Source: DATFXM01 sp035315885 (GTDB taxonomy: Bacteria > Acidobacteriota > Blastocatellia > UBA7656). From it: a stretch of DNA of 22,942 nucleotides. Of this stretch, positions 13,959-21,273 are shown piece after piece. The first letter of the stretch is position 1. Every line of letters begins with the position of its first letter. Location of the stretch: NCBI GenBank assembly GCA_035315885.1, contig DATFXM010000186.1, positions 1 through 22,942 of the forward strand. Reading direction: 5' to 3'. A model generated the notes under the pieces. The model did no database searches and was not told where the DNA came from. It saw only the letters and a list, made by a program, of their open reading frames with translations. The translations under genes were made by a program, and so were the position numbers.

Positions 13959-16361
13959 TCACTCGTACTTCAATGCCGTCAACGGATCGACACGCGTAGC
14001 ACGCCTCGCCGGCAGAAAACACGCAAAGAGCGCCACGCCGATGAGCACCACGGAGATCAGCAGAAGCGTACGCGGATCCGTAGCGCTCACCCCGTACAAC
14101 AAACCTGACATAAGGCGAGTGAGCCCCATCGTAGCCGCCAGCCCGATTGCCACGCCGCAAGTGGCCAACGCCATTCCCTCGCCCAACACAAGCCTCATAA
14201 CGTCTCGCTGCCTGCTTCCCAAAGCCATTCGAATACCGATTTCTCTCGTTCGCTGGGACACCGAGTAAGAAAGGACTCCGTAGATTCCGACCGAAGCAAG
14301 CAACAACGCCAGACCGGCGAACAACCCGAGTAGCACGGTGTAGAACCGTGGCTCAGTCATCGAGTTGTTGAGGAGATCGGTGACTGTCTGAAGTTTCGGA
14401 ACAGGTTGATCTTTGCGGACACTCCACACGGCCTGCTGAAGATCGCTCTTCATCGATTCTGGCGAACTGGCGGTCCGCACCAGCAGCCCCGCGCTCAACC
14501 ATGGTGACTGATCGTACGGCATGTAGATCTGCGGAACGATTTTGCCACCCTGTCCCTGATTGATGTCCGAGACTACCCCGACTATTTCGCGTTCAAGTGG
14601 CTGATCCCTCAAATACCTGATCGAGATTCGCTGTCCGATCGGATCCTTTCCACCAAAGTATTGTCTTGCCAGAGCCTCGTTTATTATTGCGACACCCGGC
14701 GACGAGAAGTTGTCCCGGTCATTGAAGAATCGCCCCGCTGCCAGCCTCGCCCCGATGGTTTCAAAATACTCCCAGCTCACCGAGTCATAGAGGACGTCCC
14801 CATCCGAGGGCATTGGATCCGACGGAATGTTGAACGGGAACCCGAGATATGGAAATGCGGCGGCGCTCGTCGCTGCGACTGCCTCGACCCCAGGGGTTTG
14901 CTTCAGCCGGTCCAGGAATTCTCTTACAAACTGCACTCGGCCTGCCGGGTCCGAGGCTTTTCGCAACGAGACGTCGACACTGAGTGAAGCCAGATTCCTG
15001 GGATTAAACCCGAGGTCGGCGCGGCGAAGATTCAAGAAACTTTGAATCAGCAGTCCCGCGCCCGAAAGAAGCACCATTGCCATCGCTATCTCGGCTATGA
15101 CCAGCGCATTGCGTGCGCGGCGGTGGCCGGCGGCATCGCCTCCCTGGCCGCCCTGCTTAAGCCACTGACTCAGATCCGGCCTCGACGACTGCAGGGCAGG
15201 AATGAGTCCAAACAAAATCCCAGTCAGAAGCGACACCCCGAGCGTGAAGCCAAGAACCGATCCATCGACGTGCGCGAGATCCTTCAGTCCCAGGTAGGAA
15301 TAGCTGTTTGGCTGGAGCCGAACGAGCGCCTCGACTCCCCACAGCGACAGCAGAGTTCCGAGTAGCCCGGCTGCGAGCGATAGCATGATGCTCTCGACGA
15401 GTAACTGGCGTACGAGTGAAGACCGCCGCGCTCCAATCGCAAGTCGAATCGCCATCTCCTTTTGTCTTCCCGCGGCTCGGGCCATCATCAGGTTTGCTAC
15501 GTTGGCACATGCAATCAGCAAGACGAACCCGACTGCGCCAAGCAGCACCAGAAATGAAGTCTTGACGTCGCGGGTCAAGTTATCGCGATAGCGCTGCAGC
15601 TTTGCGCCTACATTTCGATTCGAAGCGGGAAAACTGCTTTCGAGTGAGGCAGCGATTGTATCCAGCTCAGCCTGAGCTTGTTCAAACCGGATGCCCTCCT
15701 TGAGCATACCAAGTGCCCCGAAGTAGCGATTGTTGCGGTTGTACATCTCGCCTGAGCCGCGCGACAGCGGGGTCCAGCAGTCAGCGTACGATGGCCATTT
15801 GAAGTCGGGAGGCATTACTCCTATGACGATCGTACCGGTGTCGCCAAGAGTCCTGCCAACTATCGAGGTGTCCGCTCCGAAATAGTTCTGCCAAAGGCGA
15901 TGACTGAGGACTATCGTGGGTGGGGCACCCGACCGGCCGTCGTCCGGTGCGAAGGTTCTGCCGAAGAGCGGTCTTGCGTTGATGGCCTCAAAGAAATTTG
16001 TCGATACGCGAGCGGCCGCGAATGTCTCGGGGTTTTCGACTCCGGTTAACGAAAAGCCTCCTCCGGAGATTGCTGCAAGCTGTTCGAATGAAGACGCCCT
16101 GTCCTGATAGTCGAAGAAGTCGGCCGGGGATATTCCGATGGCCTGATCGAGCCCTTTGGCCCTGTCGCCGGTGTTGAGTATGACTGTCCGCTGTGAATCG
16201 ATGAAAGGGAGAGGTCGCAGCATGACCGCATTCACGATGCTGAAGATGGCAGCATTGGCGCCAATGCCCAGCGTCAGTGCGACAACTGCAACAAGGCTGT
16301 AGCCCGGATTCTTTTTCAGAATGCGAAAACCAAACCTAACGTCTTGCCACAACGAGTTCAT
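13959..16361 (-). CDS. ADOP-4: MacB/FtsX-type permease without prefix domain
   Basis: An 800-residue duplicated permease starting LWQDVRFGFRILKKNPGYSL, followed by the first membrane helix, a MacB-type domain (ISPADFFDYQDRASSFEQLA, RPLFGRTFAPDDGRSG), FtsX 1 (LLGAVGFVLLIACANVANLM, RQKEMAIRLAIGARRSSLVR), a second module and FtsX 2 (GLALLLASVGIYGVLSYSVS, REIGIRMALGSRQRDVMRLV), ending DPLTALKYE. The start at 16361 has a G-rich GGGGG about seven bases upstream. It is the first gene of a two-ADOP unit with ADOP-3. Its N-terminus and lack of prefix resemble ADOP-3, which suggests that these two form one subtype and ADOP-1 and ADOP-2 another. Confidence 0.92.
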   Translation of the reverse strand: MNSLWQDVRFGFRILKKNPGYSLVAVVALTLGIGANAAIFSIVNAVMLRPLPFIDSQRTVILNTGDRAKGLDQAIGISPADFFDYQDRASSFEQLAAISGGGFSLTGVENPETFAAARVSTNFFEAINARPLFGRTFAPDDGRSGAPPTIVLSHRLWQNYFGADTSIVGRTLGDTGTIVIGVMPPDFKWPSYADCWTPLSRGSGEMYNRNNRYFGALGMLKEGIRFEQAQAELDTIAASLESSFPASNRNVGAKLQRYRDNLTRDVKTSFLVLLGAVGFVLLIACANVANLMMARAAGRQKEMAIRLAIGARRSSLVRQLLVESIMLSLAAGLLGTLLSLWGVEALVRLQPNSYSYLGLKDLAHVDGSVLGFTLGVSLLTGILFGLIPALQSSRPDLSQWLKQGGQGGDAAGHRRARNALVIAEIAMAMVLLSGAGLLIQSFLNLRRADLGFNPRNLASLSVDVSLRKASDPAGRVQFVREFLDRLKQTPGVEAVAATSAAAFPYLGFPFNIPSDPMPSDGDVLYDSVSWEYFETIGARLAAGRFFNDRDNFSSPGVAIINEALARQYFGGKDPIGQRISIRYLRDQPLEREIVGVVSDINQGQGGKIVPQIYMPYDQSPWLSAGLLVRTASSPESMKSDLQQAVWSVRKDQPVPKLQTVTDLLNNSMTEPRFYTVLLGLFAGLALLLASVGIYGVLSYSVSQRTREIGIRMALGSRQRDVMRLVLGEGMALATCGVAIGLAATMGLTRLMSGLLYGVSATDPRTLLLISVVLIGVALFACFLPARRATRVDPLTALKYE

Positions 16362-16685
16362 CGCTTACCCCCGCGCAACGGTCGATGGTTGGAAAACGAG
16401 ATATCGAGCTTTTAACGAATGCCGTGCCAAACGACGGCGCGTTGCATCCACGCTTTATCTTGAGGTTAGGTAGTGGCGGTGATTGGGGGGTTGTGCGCTT
16501 CTGGGACTCGACGTCCCAGAGGCGAAAAGAAGGGTTTCGGGTTCCGGGTTTCGAGTTGGGGTTCAGGGTCTCGGGTTTAGGGTTTAGGGTTCGTCCGACT
16601 GGGGCTTGCATGTCGCCGAATGCCATAACATGCCCCTGTCATACGAACCCGAAACCCTAAACCCGAGACCCGAAACTGCCGCTTT
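16362..16685. other. Intergenic region between secreted repeat protein and ADOP-4
   Basis: No gene is supported here. It contains the ADOP-4 upstream region (16362 to about 16480), an 8-bp hairpin TCTGGGAC-TCGAC-GTCCCAGA (16500-16520) without a T-run on either strand, and the heptamer inverted repeat listed separately. A frame open across both strands in this region is made of repeat translation and is rejected. Confidence 0.5.
16561..16676. repeat. Inverted repeat of GGGTTTA/GGGTTTC heptamers (IR3)
   Basis: The 33-base arms 16561-16593 and 16644-16676 pair at 30 of 33 positions around a 50-base loop, which itself has a partly paired inner stem (GGGGC near 16600, GCCCC near 16632). The left arm and the sequence back to about 16532 are a tandem run of about nine 7-mers: GGGTTTC, GGGTTCC, GGGTTTC, then variants, then GGTTTAG twice. 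The right arm ends nine bases after the stop codon of the secreted repeat protein (16686). Confidence 0.85.
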
Positions 16686-17750
16686 TCACTTCTGTCTCAT
16701 CCGGCGAATCTCGTTTCCATCTATTCCATGGATCCTCAATCGAATCAGTTCGTCCACGGTCAGATTGTTCATTCCAGCATCCTTCATCTGCTGAACAAAC
16801 TTGCTGTCGATCTGGTGAATTCGCAATTGAATCAGCTTATCTACGGGCAAGCGCGAGTACCCGGCCTCGTCCATCTCCTTCACAAAACCAGCATTCACTC
16901 TGTGAATCCGCATCTGTACCAGTTTTTCAAAAGGCACGTCACCGTAGCCAAGTTCTCGCACACTCTTCACAAAGTCTTCGTCAACGCGATGAATCCGCAT
17001 CGTCATGAGCTGGTCCAGCGTCAGATCAAAACCCATCGCTTTCGCCTTTGCCACAAAATCCTTGTCGATTCTGTGTATTCGCATCGCAAGCAGCTTGTCG
17101 ATAGGCAGGTTTTTGAAACCCATCGACTCCACATCCCTGATGAAGTCTTCGTTCACATGGTGAACCCGCATAGCCACCAGCTTGTCAGCCGGAATCTTGT
17201 CGTAGCCCAGCTCCCTCATGCTGTTGATGAACGCGGCGTCGACCTGAAAAAGCCTCATCGAAATCAGCTTGTCCAGCTCCAGATTGTCATAACCCGCGCC
17301 CTTCAGTTCGTTGATATACGCCGTGCTCACATCGTGCATAGTCATCGAGAACTGCTTTTCGGTCGGTATGTTGTCGTAACCCAGTGCTCGCATCGATCCT
17401 AGAAATGCCGCGTTCGGTGTGAATCTGAATTCACCTACGCCATTGCCATCCTTGAATATTCCATCGAACACGATGCTGCCGGCTTCTCGCGACAAATTGA
17501 ATTGAACCGGTCCGTTCGCGTTTGCATCGAGACCCTTGAAATCCTGAAGCGGCATATCCGATGACCAGTTTCCAAATCGATGTTGCTCGTCGTTGTCTAT
17601 CCGGATCGTAAGCCATAGCTGGCGGCCCTTCTTCGTCTCCTTCACCTTCCCAGTCCAGTCACCCTTCATCGACTCCTGCGCGAGACCTATGGTCCCCGAG
17701 ATCGAAAAGATCAAAGCCGCAAGAACACCAGTAGTAATGACCCTTCTCAT
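16686..17750 (-). CDS. Secreted protein with eight 29-residue repeats
   Basis: A 354-residue exported protein. Residues 1-25 form a signal peptide (MRRVITTGVLAALIFSIS, cleavage after GLA or LAQ). Residues 26 to about 110 are a beta-rich domain (GDWTGKVKET, QLWLTIRI, GSIVFDGIFKDGNGVGEFRF). From about 113 to 343 there are eight helical repeats; the conserved V/I at 141, 170, 199, 228, 256, 285, 314 and 343 recurs every 29 residues, with one 28-residue unit. The consensus is roughly R(I/V)H.(V/I)(D/N)..F(V/I)....E.GY..LP.DKL(I/V).M, with a helix-turn-helix look. It starts at 17750 with AAGGGAG about six bases upstream and lies 37 bases after the BlaR1-like gene, which carries the same repeat. 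I know no named family; a protein-binding solenoid is my inference. Confidence 0.85.
   Translation of the reverse strand: MRRVITTGVLAALIFSISGTIGLAQESMKGDWTGKVKETKKGRQLWLTIRIDNDEQHRFGNWSSDMPLQDFKGLDANANGPVQFNLSREAGSIVFDGIFKDGNGVGEFRFTPNAAFLGSMRALGYDNIPTEKQFSMTMHDVSTAYINELKGAGYDNLELDKLISMRLFQVDAAFINSMRELGYDKIPADKLVAMRVHHVNEDFIRDVESMGFKNLPIDKLLAMRIHRIDKDFVAKAKAMGFDLTLDQLMTMRIHRVDEDFVKSVRELGYGDVPFEKLVQMRIHRVNAGFVKEMDEAGYSRLPVDKLIQLRIHQIDSKFVQQMKDAGMNNLTVDELIRLRIHGIDGNEIRRMRQK
16722..17414 (-). repeat. 87-base coding repeats in the secreted protein gene
   Basis: About eight diverged in-frame units of 87 bases (one of 84) encode the 29-residue repeats. The units agree much better as protein than as DNA, so the expansion is old and held by selection. 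Confidence 0.75.
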
Positions 17751-17787
17751 ATGCGCTCCCTTCCTTATTGTCGACTTTGCCAGCTCC

Positions 17788-20094
17788 TCAGCGGCTGCCC
17801 CTCAGCAGGATCTCGTCAATCCCGCTCGTCTTGAGTTCGATCAGCCTGTTCGCCGAAATGTTGTTGAATCCCGCAGCTCTCAGCTTGCGGATGTAACTCG
17901 GCGTCACACCAAACATCTTCATCCTGATGATCTGATCGACCGTCAGATCGTTGAAACCCATCGCCCGTAGCTCGCTTATAAGACCAGCAGTAACTCCGTT
18001 CATCCTCAACTGAATCAGCTTCTGCGGAGGAACTTTGTCGATGCCGACGCTCCGCAGTTGATTCTCGTATTCGGGTGTGATCTGCAACATGTGAAGTTGG
18101 ATCAACTCCTCCACCGAAAGCTTGCCGTATCCCTTAGCAATCGTTTCACGAATGTAGGTTGCAGTAACTCCGTTGATCTTCAGCGATAACAACTGACGCG
18201 CCGTGGCCTGGTCGTAACCAGCCTTTCGGATCTCTTCAACATACTGCGGAGTTACGCCATTCAGTTTGAGACTGGTAACCATACGGGCTGACAGCTTCTC
18301 GCGAAGTATCACTCTCATCGATTCCACATAGTCCGAAGTCACGCCTGCCGTCTTTAGCTGAACAATCTGCCGAACCGACAGGTTCTCAAATCCCCACTTC
18401 AGCGCCTCCTGCATATATTGCTGATCGACTGCGTGAATTTTCGTATCGACCAGTTCACGGACTGACACATCCTCAAAACCCATCTTTTTTACGGAGTCGA
18501 TGTACTCCTGCGTCACACCGTGAACCTTTAGGTCAATATTCTGGTTGAGAGTCTGACCGGAGCTGCGGTCACGTGACGGCGGTTCTGATTGCCCAGCTCT
18601 CTTCTTTTCAGCCTGCGCAGGATCTGCATTCTCATCCTGCGGATGATCCTGAGCTCGATCGACCGTTTGCTCCTCAGTAGCGGGTTCGTGCGCGCGCGAA
18701 GGCGCATGCTGTGCGTCGCGCGCCAGTGTCTCACGGGTCAGAACCGCGTCGCTCCGAGTCTCGATCGCCGCTCTTTCATCAAGACACGACTTCGCATTCG
18801 GTGCCGCAAATAATTCCGGGGCCGAACTGTTCGCATTCAATTGCCGCGCGGCATCGGAGGTCAGCGTCGCGGCGGACTGCGTTTCCGGAGAATCGGCAGA
18901 CACCGCGCAAGGCCGGACCATCGACAAAGGCACGACAATGGCAAGAGAGAGCAGCGCGGTGATGAGCACTCTGCCGCGGCCTATGCTGCCGCGCTTCCGG
19001 TGCGGATCGAGAATGAGCCTCACGCGACTCTCAAGTTCGGAGCAAGCCATGCCAACCGCGAGGCTGGTGGAAAAAGCGGCCGGCTCAAACAATGCTGCGA
19101 TACGCACCAATTGTCCCGCGTAGTCGGATGCGCGGGTGCCCGCTTCAAGCACGCAATCGTCGCAAGCGATCTCGCGCTCGATCCTGAGTCGTCGTGCTGC
19201 GTGCCAGGCAAGCGGATTGAACCAGTGAACGGCACAGCAAAGGTGCGCCAACATTTGAGTGAGGCAGTCGCGCCGCCTTATATGCGAAAGCTCATGAAGC
19301 AAAACCACTCTCGCACACTCTTCGGACCAATCGAGCGAATCGGACGGCAGCAATATCACTGGCCGCGCAAGACCCCAAGTCACCGGCACAGTCAACTCAG
19401 AATGGCGGTAGACCAGAACTCTTCTTCGATGACCGAGCCTCCGAGCCAGCTCATCAATCAGAGAAACAACCTTATCGTCGAGGACCGGCTCGGCATTTCG
19501 GATCAGCCGGGTCACGCCGAGCGCGGCGAGGATTACTCTAAGCATCACTACGAGCACGCCGACCGCCCACACAACGAAAAGAAGCTGCCCAAATCCAATA
19601 GTACCGGGCCCGGGCTGATCGGCTGGCGAATCTAGTAGCGCACCGGAGATGTCCGGACCCTTCGACGGTGGCAATGACATCAGAAGATCCAGAGCGTCGG
19701 TTTTGTGGGCCTTGGCGGTGGTTGGTTGCTCAGCTTGTACGAACGCCGGACTCGCGTCTGAATCCTGGCCCTCAGCAGGCAGTTCAAGCGGAGAATCTTC
19801 GTCGAGGTTCTGCGGATCGATGCGGGACCGGACCTGGGCCGGCCCAATCAATCGCGGTATCACAGGAAGTCTCAAGGCTGGCAAAAAAAGGTCCAGCGCG
19901 GGCACGAGCAGCAGACCGGCTATTGTTGCGGTCCAAATCAGGTGACGGGCGGCGGCCGAACGACGGCGCATTGCCGCGACTACCAAAGCGGATACGGATA
20001 GTACCAGGAGGCCCTTGAAGCAGAGGCCGGCCAGAAACTCAAGTTCGACGTTTGAGCCGGATGATAAGACAGCAAGACGGGCCAGAACGCTCAT
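17788..20094 (-). CDS. BlaR1/MecR1-like M56 membrane metallopeptidase with C-terminal 29-residue repeats
   Basis: A 768-residue membrane zinc peptidase, partner of the BlaI-like repressor next to it. Membrane helices lie at about 22-41, 51-74, 166-192 and 374-394. The M56 site is complete: HELSH (267-271), with E308 and D312 in EREIACDDCVL, plus the usual WFNPLAWHA. In classical BlaR1 the C-terminus is an external penicillin-binding sensor; here a low-complexity linker (about 400-520) leads to eight full 29-residue repeats starting at 526, 555, 584, 613, 642, 671, 700 and 729 (pattern GVT..Y(I/V)..(L/I)...GY..LS...LI.LK.N) and a partial ninth. I start at ATG 20094, eight bases after AAAGGA, one base past the blaI-like stop, rather than ATG 20124. 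The signal sensed is unknown; beta-lactam sensing looks unlikely. Confidence 0.9.
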   Translation of the reverse strand: MSVLARLAVLSSGSNVELEFLAGLCFKGLLVLSVSALVVAAMRRRSAAARHLIWTATIAGLLLVPALDLFLPALRLPVIPRLIGPAQVRSRIDPQNLDEDSPLELPAEGQDSDASPAFVQAEQPTTAKAHKTDALDLLMSLPPSKGPDISGALLDSPADQPGPGTIGFGQLLFVVWAVGVLVVMLRVILAALGVTRLIRNAEPVLDDKVVSLIDELARRLGHRRRVLVYRHSELTVPVTWGLARPVILLPSDSLDWSEECARVVLLHELSHIRRRDCLTQMLAHLCCAVHWFNPLAWHAARRLRIEREIACDDCVLEAGTRASDYAGQLVRIAALFEPAAFSTSLAVGMACSELESRVRLILDPHRKRGSIGRGRVLITALLSLAIVVPLSMVRPCAVSADSPETQSAATLTSDAARQLNANSSAPELFAAPNAKSCLDERAAIETRSDAVLTRETLARDAQHAPSRAHEPATEEQTVDRAQDHPQDENADPAQAEKKRAGQSEPPSRDRSSGQTLNQNIDLKVHGVTQEYIDSVKKMGFEDVSVRELVDTKIHAVDQQYMQEALKWGFENLSVRQIVQLKTAGVTSDYVESMRVILREKLSARMVTSLKLNGVTPQYVEEIRKAGYDQATARQLLSLKINGVTATYIRETIAKGYGKLSVEELIQLHMLQITPEYENQLRSVGIDKVPPQKLIQLRMNGVTAGLISELRAMGFNDLTVDQIIRMKMFGVTPSYIRKLRAAGFNNISANRLIELKTSGIDEILLRGSR
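17824..18519 (-). repeat. 87-base coding repeats in the BlaR1-like gene
   Basis: Eight consecutive units of exactly 87 bases encode the repeats at residues 526-757, with no length change between units. They match the repeats of the neighbouring secreted protein in period and core pattern. Confidence 0.78.
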
Positions 20095-20095
20095 C

Positions 20096-20485
20096 TCATC
20101 GTCCTTTCTTGCGTGCTTCCTCAATCAGGCGGGAGAGGTCGTCCAACTCTTCTTTAGAGATGCTGGACCGTGACATGTCTATCAGTGCTGCGACGGCTTC
20201 GGTTGGAGACCCGTCGAAGAACGTCTTGATAATTTGTTTGAGTGCGGATTTCCTTGCTTTATCGCGAGCGAGTGTTGGGATGAAAACGTATCTTGGTCCT
20301 TGCTGTTCGTGTTTAAGGTAACCTTTTTCTTCCAGCAGGCGCAGCATAGCTCTGACGGCGGAGTAGCTGGGCGGGCTGGACAATGCTTTGAGGACGTCAG
20401 CGGCGGTGGCGCGGCCTCGCTGATAGACGATGTCCATTATCTGTCGTTCTCTGCGGCTCAGGCGATGGTGGATCGGATCAGTCAT
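20096..20485 (-). CDS. BlaI/MecI-type transcriptional repressor
   Basis: A 129-residue winged-helix repressor from ATG 20485. It shows the family layout: LSRRERQIMDIVYQRGRATA, the recognition helix region SYSAVRAMLRLLEEKGYLKH, the wing GPRYVFIPTLARDKARKSAL, then the dimerisation/cleavage part (IIKTFFDGSPTEAVAALI) and C-terminal helices (SKEELDDLSRLIEEARKKG). In known systems the partner peptidase signals loss of repression and the repressor is cut near the FFDGS-like region. The frame is open to 20575, but those extra codons are heptamer repeat and promoter DNA. No clear Shine-Dalgarno precedes 20485. It is the first gene of the unit with the BlaR1-like peptidase and the secreted repeat protein. 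Confidence 0.92.
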   Translation of the reverse strand: MTDPIHHRLSRRERQIMDIVYQRGRATAADVLKALSSPPSYSAVRAMLRLLEEKGYLKHEQQGPRYVFIPTLARDKARKSALKQIIKTFFDGSPTEAVAALIDMSRSSISKEELDDLSRLIEEARKKGR

Positions 20486-20490
20486 GATGA

Positions 20491-20507
20491 AGTTCTGAGT
20501 TCTGAGT
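20491..20507 (-). repeat. TTCTGAG heptamer pair in the blaI-like leader
   Basis: AGTTCTG occurs twice in tandem (20491-20504), followed by AGT, immediately upstream of the blaI-like start codon. It is the same heptamer as in IR2 (11424-11512) and occupies the place where a ribosome binding site would be expected. Confidence 0.6.
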
Positions 20508-20538
20508 TTTCGCGTTGTTGACCACCTCACTCTAGATG

Positions 20539-20599
20539 GTGCTGCTTTTTTAGCACTCGTGACGCGTCGTGTCAACGGAAAAGTGCTAAAAATTTAGCA
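20539..20599 (-). promoter_or_regulatory. Promoter and twin operators of the blaI-like unit
   Basis: On the minus strand TTGACA (20570-20575), a 17-base spacer and TAAAAA (20547-20552) form a strong sigma-70 type promoter about 60 bases before the blaI-like ATG. Two dyads frame it. O1, at 20584-20599, is TGCTAAA and TTTAGCA around two bases, a perfect 7-bp dyad just upstream of the -35 box. O2, at 20539-20556, has GTGCT and AGCAC arms and covers the -10 box; its half GTGCTAAA repeats that of O1. This is the layout expected for autorepression by a BlaI-type dimer. Promoter elements and dyads are seen; binding is inferred. Confidence 0.7.
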
Positions 20600-20612
20600 G
20601 GGCAACCCCTGC
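20588..20612 (-). terminator. Possible weak terminator after the YceI-family gene
   Basis: GCAGGG and CCCTGC pair over 6 bp around a 4-base loop (20597-20612). Reading leftward, TAAATTTTT follows. It lies 25 bases after the YceI-family stop codon. The T-run is also half of the BlaI operator O1, so the two roles overlap; the short stem keeps confidence low. Confidence 0.35.
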
Positions 20613-20620
20613 AGCAACGG

Positions 20621-20644
20621 ACTCAAGACTCAGCACTCAGCACT
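20621..20644. repeat. ACTCAGC heptamers overlapping the YceI-family stop codon
   Basis: ACTCAAG, ACTCAGC, ACTCAGC and ACT run in tandem. The TGA stop of the YceI-family gene (20637-20639) and its last Cys codon lie inside the run. The same heptamer forms the outer end of IR1 at 8051-8195, and a single degenerate copy is found at about 21260-21270 after the ADOP-5 stop codon. Confidence 0.7.
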
Positions 20645-21170
20645 TTATAGCCTGTATGTTGATCGCAACCTCTACCTGACGCCCGACTCGCCACCTCGAG
20701 CGCTTCAGACCAAAGTCGAATCGATCGAGCTTCGCGCGCACCGCATAGTAGGCCAGCTCCTGTCCTCTGGGAGACGTACTTCGATCAACCTCTATCACAT
20801 CCAGCGACAACTTCCTGCTTACACCCCGGAGAGTCAAGATCCCGGTAACCAGCAGCGTATCCCGGTCCCGCCGTTCTACCTCAATGCTCTTGAAGCTGAT
20901 CTCCGGAACGCTCGAGGCCGCCAGCCACTCCACAGACTTCAGCCGCCCATCACGCCGCGAGTTGCCCGTCTGCAGACTTGCCGACCGAATACTCGCCTCC
21001 ACCCTGGACTTTGTGACATCGCTCCGGTTTCTTGTAATCGTCCCGGACATTTCTTCGAACCGCCCTTCCACCTTCAACGAGAACGGACCTCTGATGATGA
21101 ATCTGGCCGTCGAATACTCCGGGTCCACAATCCAGACGTCATTCGCTTCGATTGCCGGTTGAGTTCCCAT
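20637..21170 (-). CDS. YceI family protein
   Basis: A 177-residue protein of the YceI family, beta-barrel proteins that in structurally studied members bind an isoprenoid-type lipid in a central pocket. Seen here: the opening VWIVDPEYSTARFIIRGPFS and KVEGRFEEMSGTI (family W.vDp.HS...F.....V.G.F...g), the middle RVEASIRSASLQTGNSRRDG, LAASSVPEISFKSIEV, TGILTLRGVSRKLSLDV, and the end FDFGLKRSRW and VEVAINIQAIK. No signal peptide is visible from ATG 21170, unlike many periplasmic members, so it may be cytoplasmic. The start lacks a clear ribosome binding site and could be wrong. The final Cys and stop come from a heptamer repeat. It lies between ADOP-5 and the blaI-like gene, all in one direction. 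Confidence 0.85.
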   Translation of the reverse strand: MGTQPAIEANDVWIVDPEYSTARFIIRGPFSLKVEGRFEEMSGTITRNRSDVTKSRVEASIRSASLQTGNSRRDGRLKSVEWLAASSVPEISFKSIEVERRDRDTLLVTGILTLRGVSRKLSLDVIEVDRSTSPRGQELAYYAVRAKLDRFDFGLKRSRWRVGRQVEVAINIQAIKC

Positions 21171-21273
21171 AGTTCAAGATTGCCGATCACAACCCCGAAG
21201 GGTCAGACAATACAGCCAGGACCACGCAACCACTTCGTCGTTGCGGCTCGGCCCCACGCCTCAGCACTCATTG

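Noticed and set aside
16413..16430. Sigma-54-like element TTGGCACGGCATTCGTTA upstream of ADOP-4
   Set aside because: The -24 half is good, but the required GC of the -12 half is absent (TCGT in place of TTGC), so it is probably chance.
16565..16676. GGGTTTAGGGTTTAGGG resembles plant telomere repeat; possible eukaryotic contamination
   Set aside because: It is one of several heptamer families in the window, lies between bacterial genes with continuous context, and is degenerate and inverted rather than a long uniform array.
20095..20124. Start of the BlaR1-like protein at ATG 20124
   Set aside because: It would overlap the repressor gene by 29 bases with no ribosome site; ATG 20094 has AAAGGA at good spacing.
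20486..20575. 30-residue N-terminal extension of the BlaI-like repressor
   Set aside because: It translates the promoter, operator and heptamer repeat; the BlaI domain starts near 20485 and the resulting length is normal.
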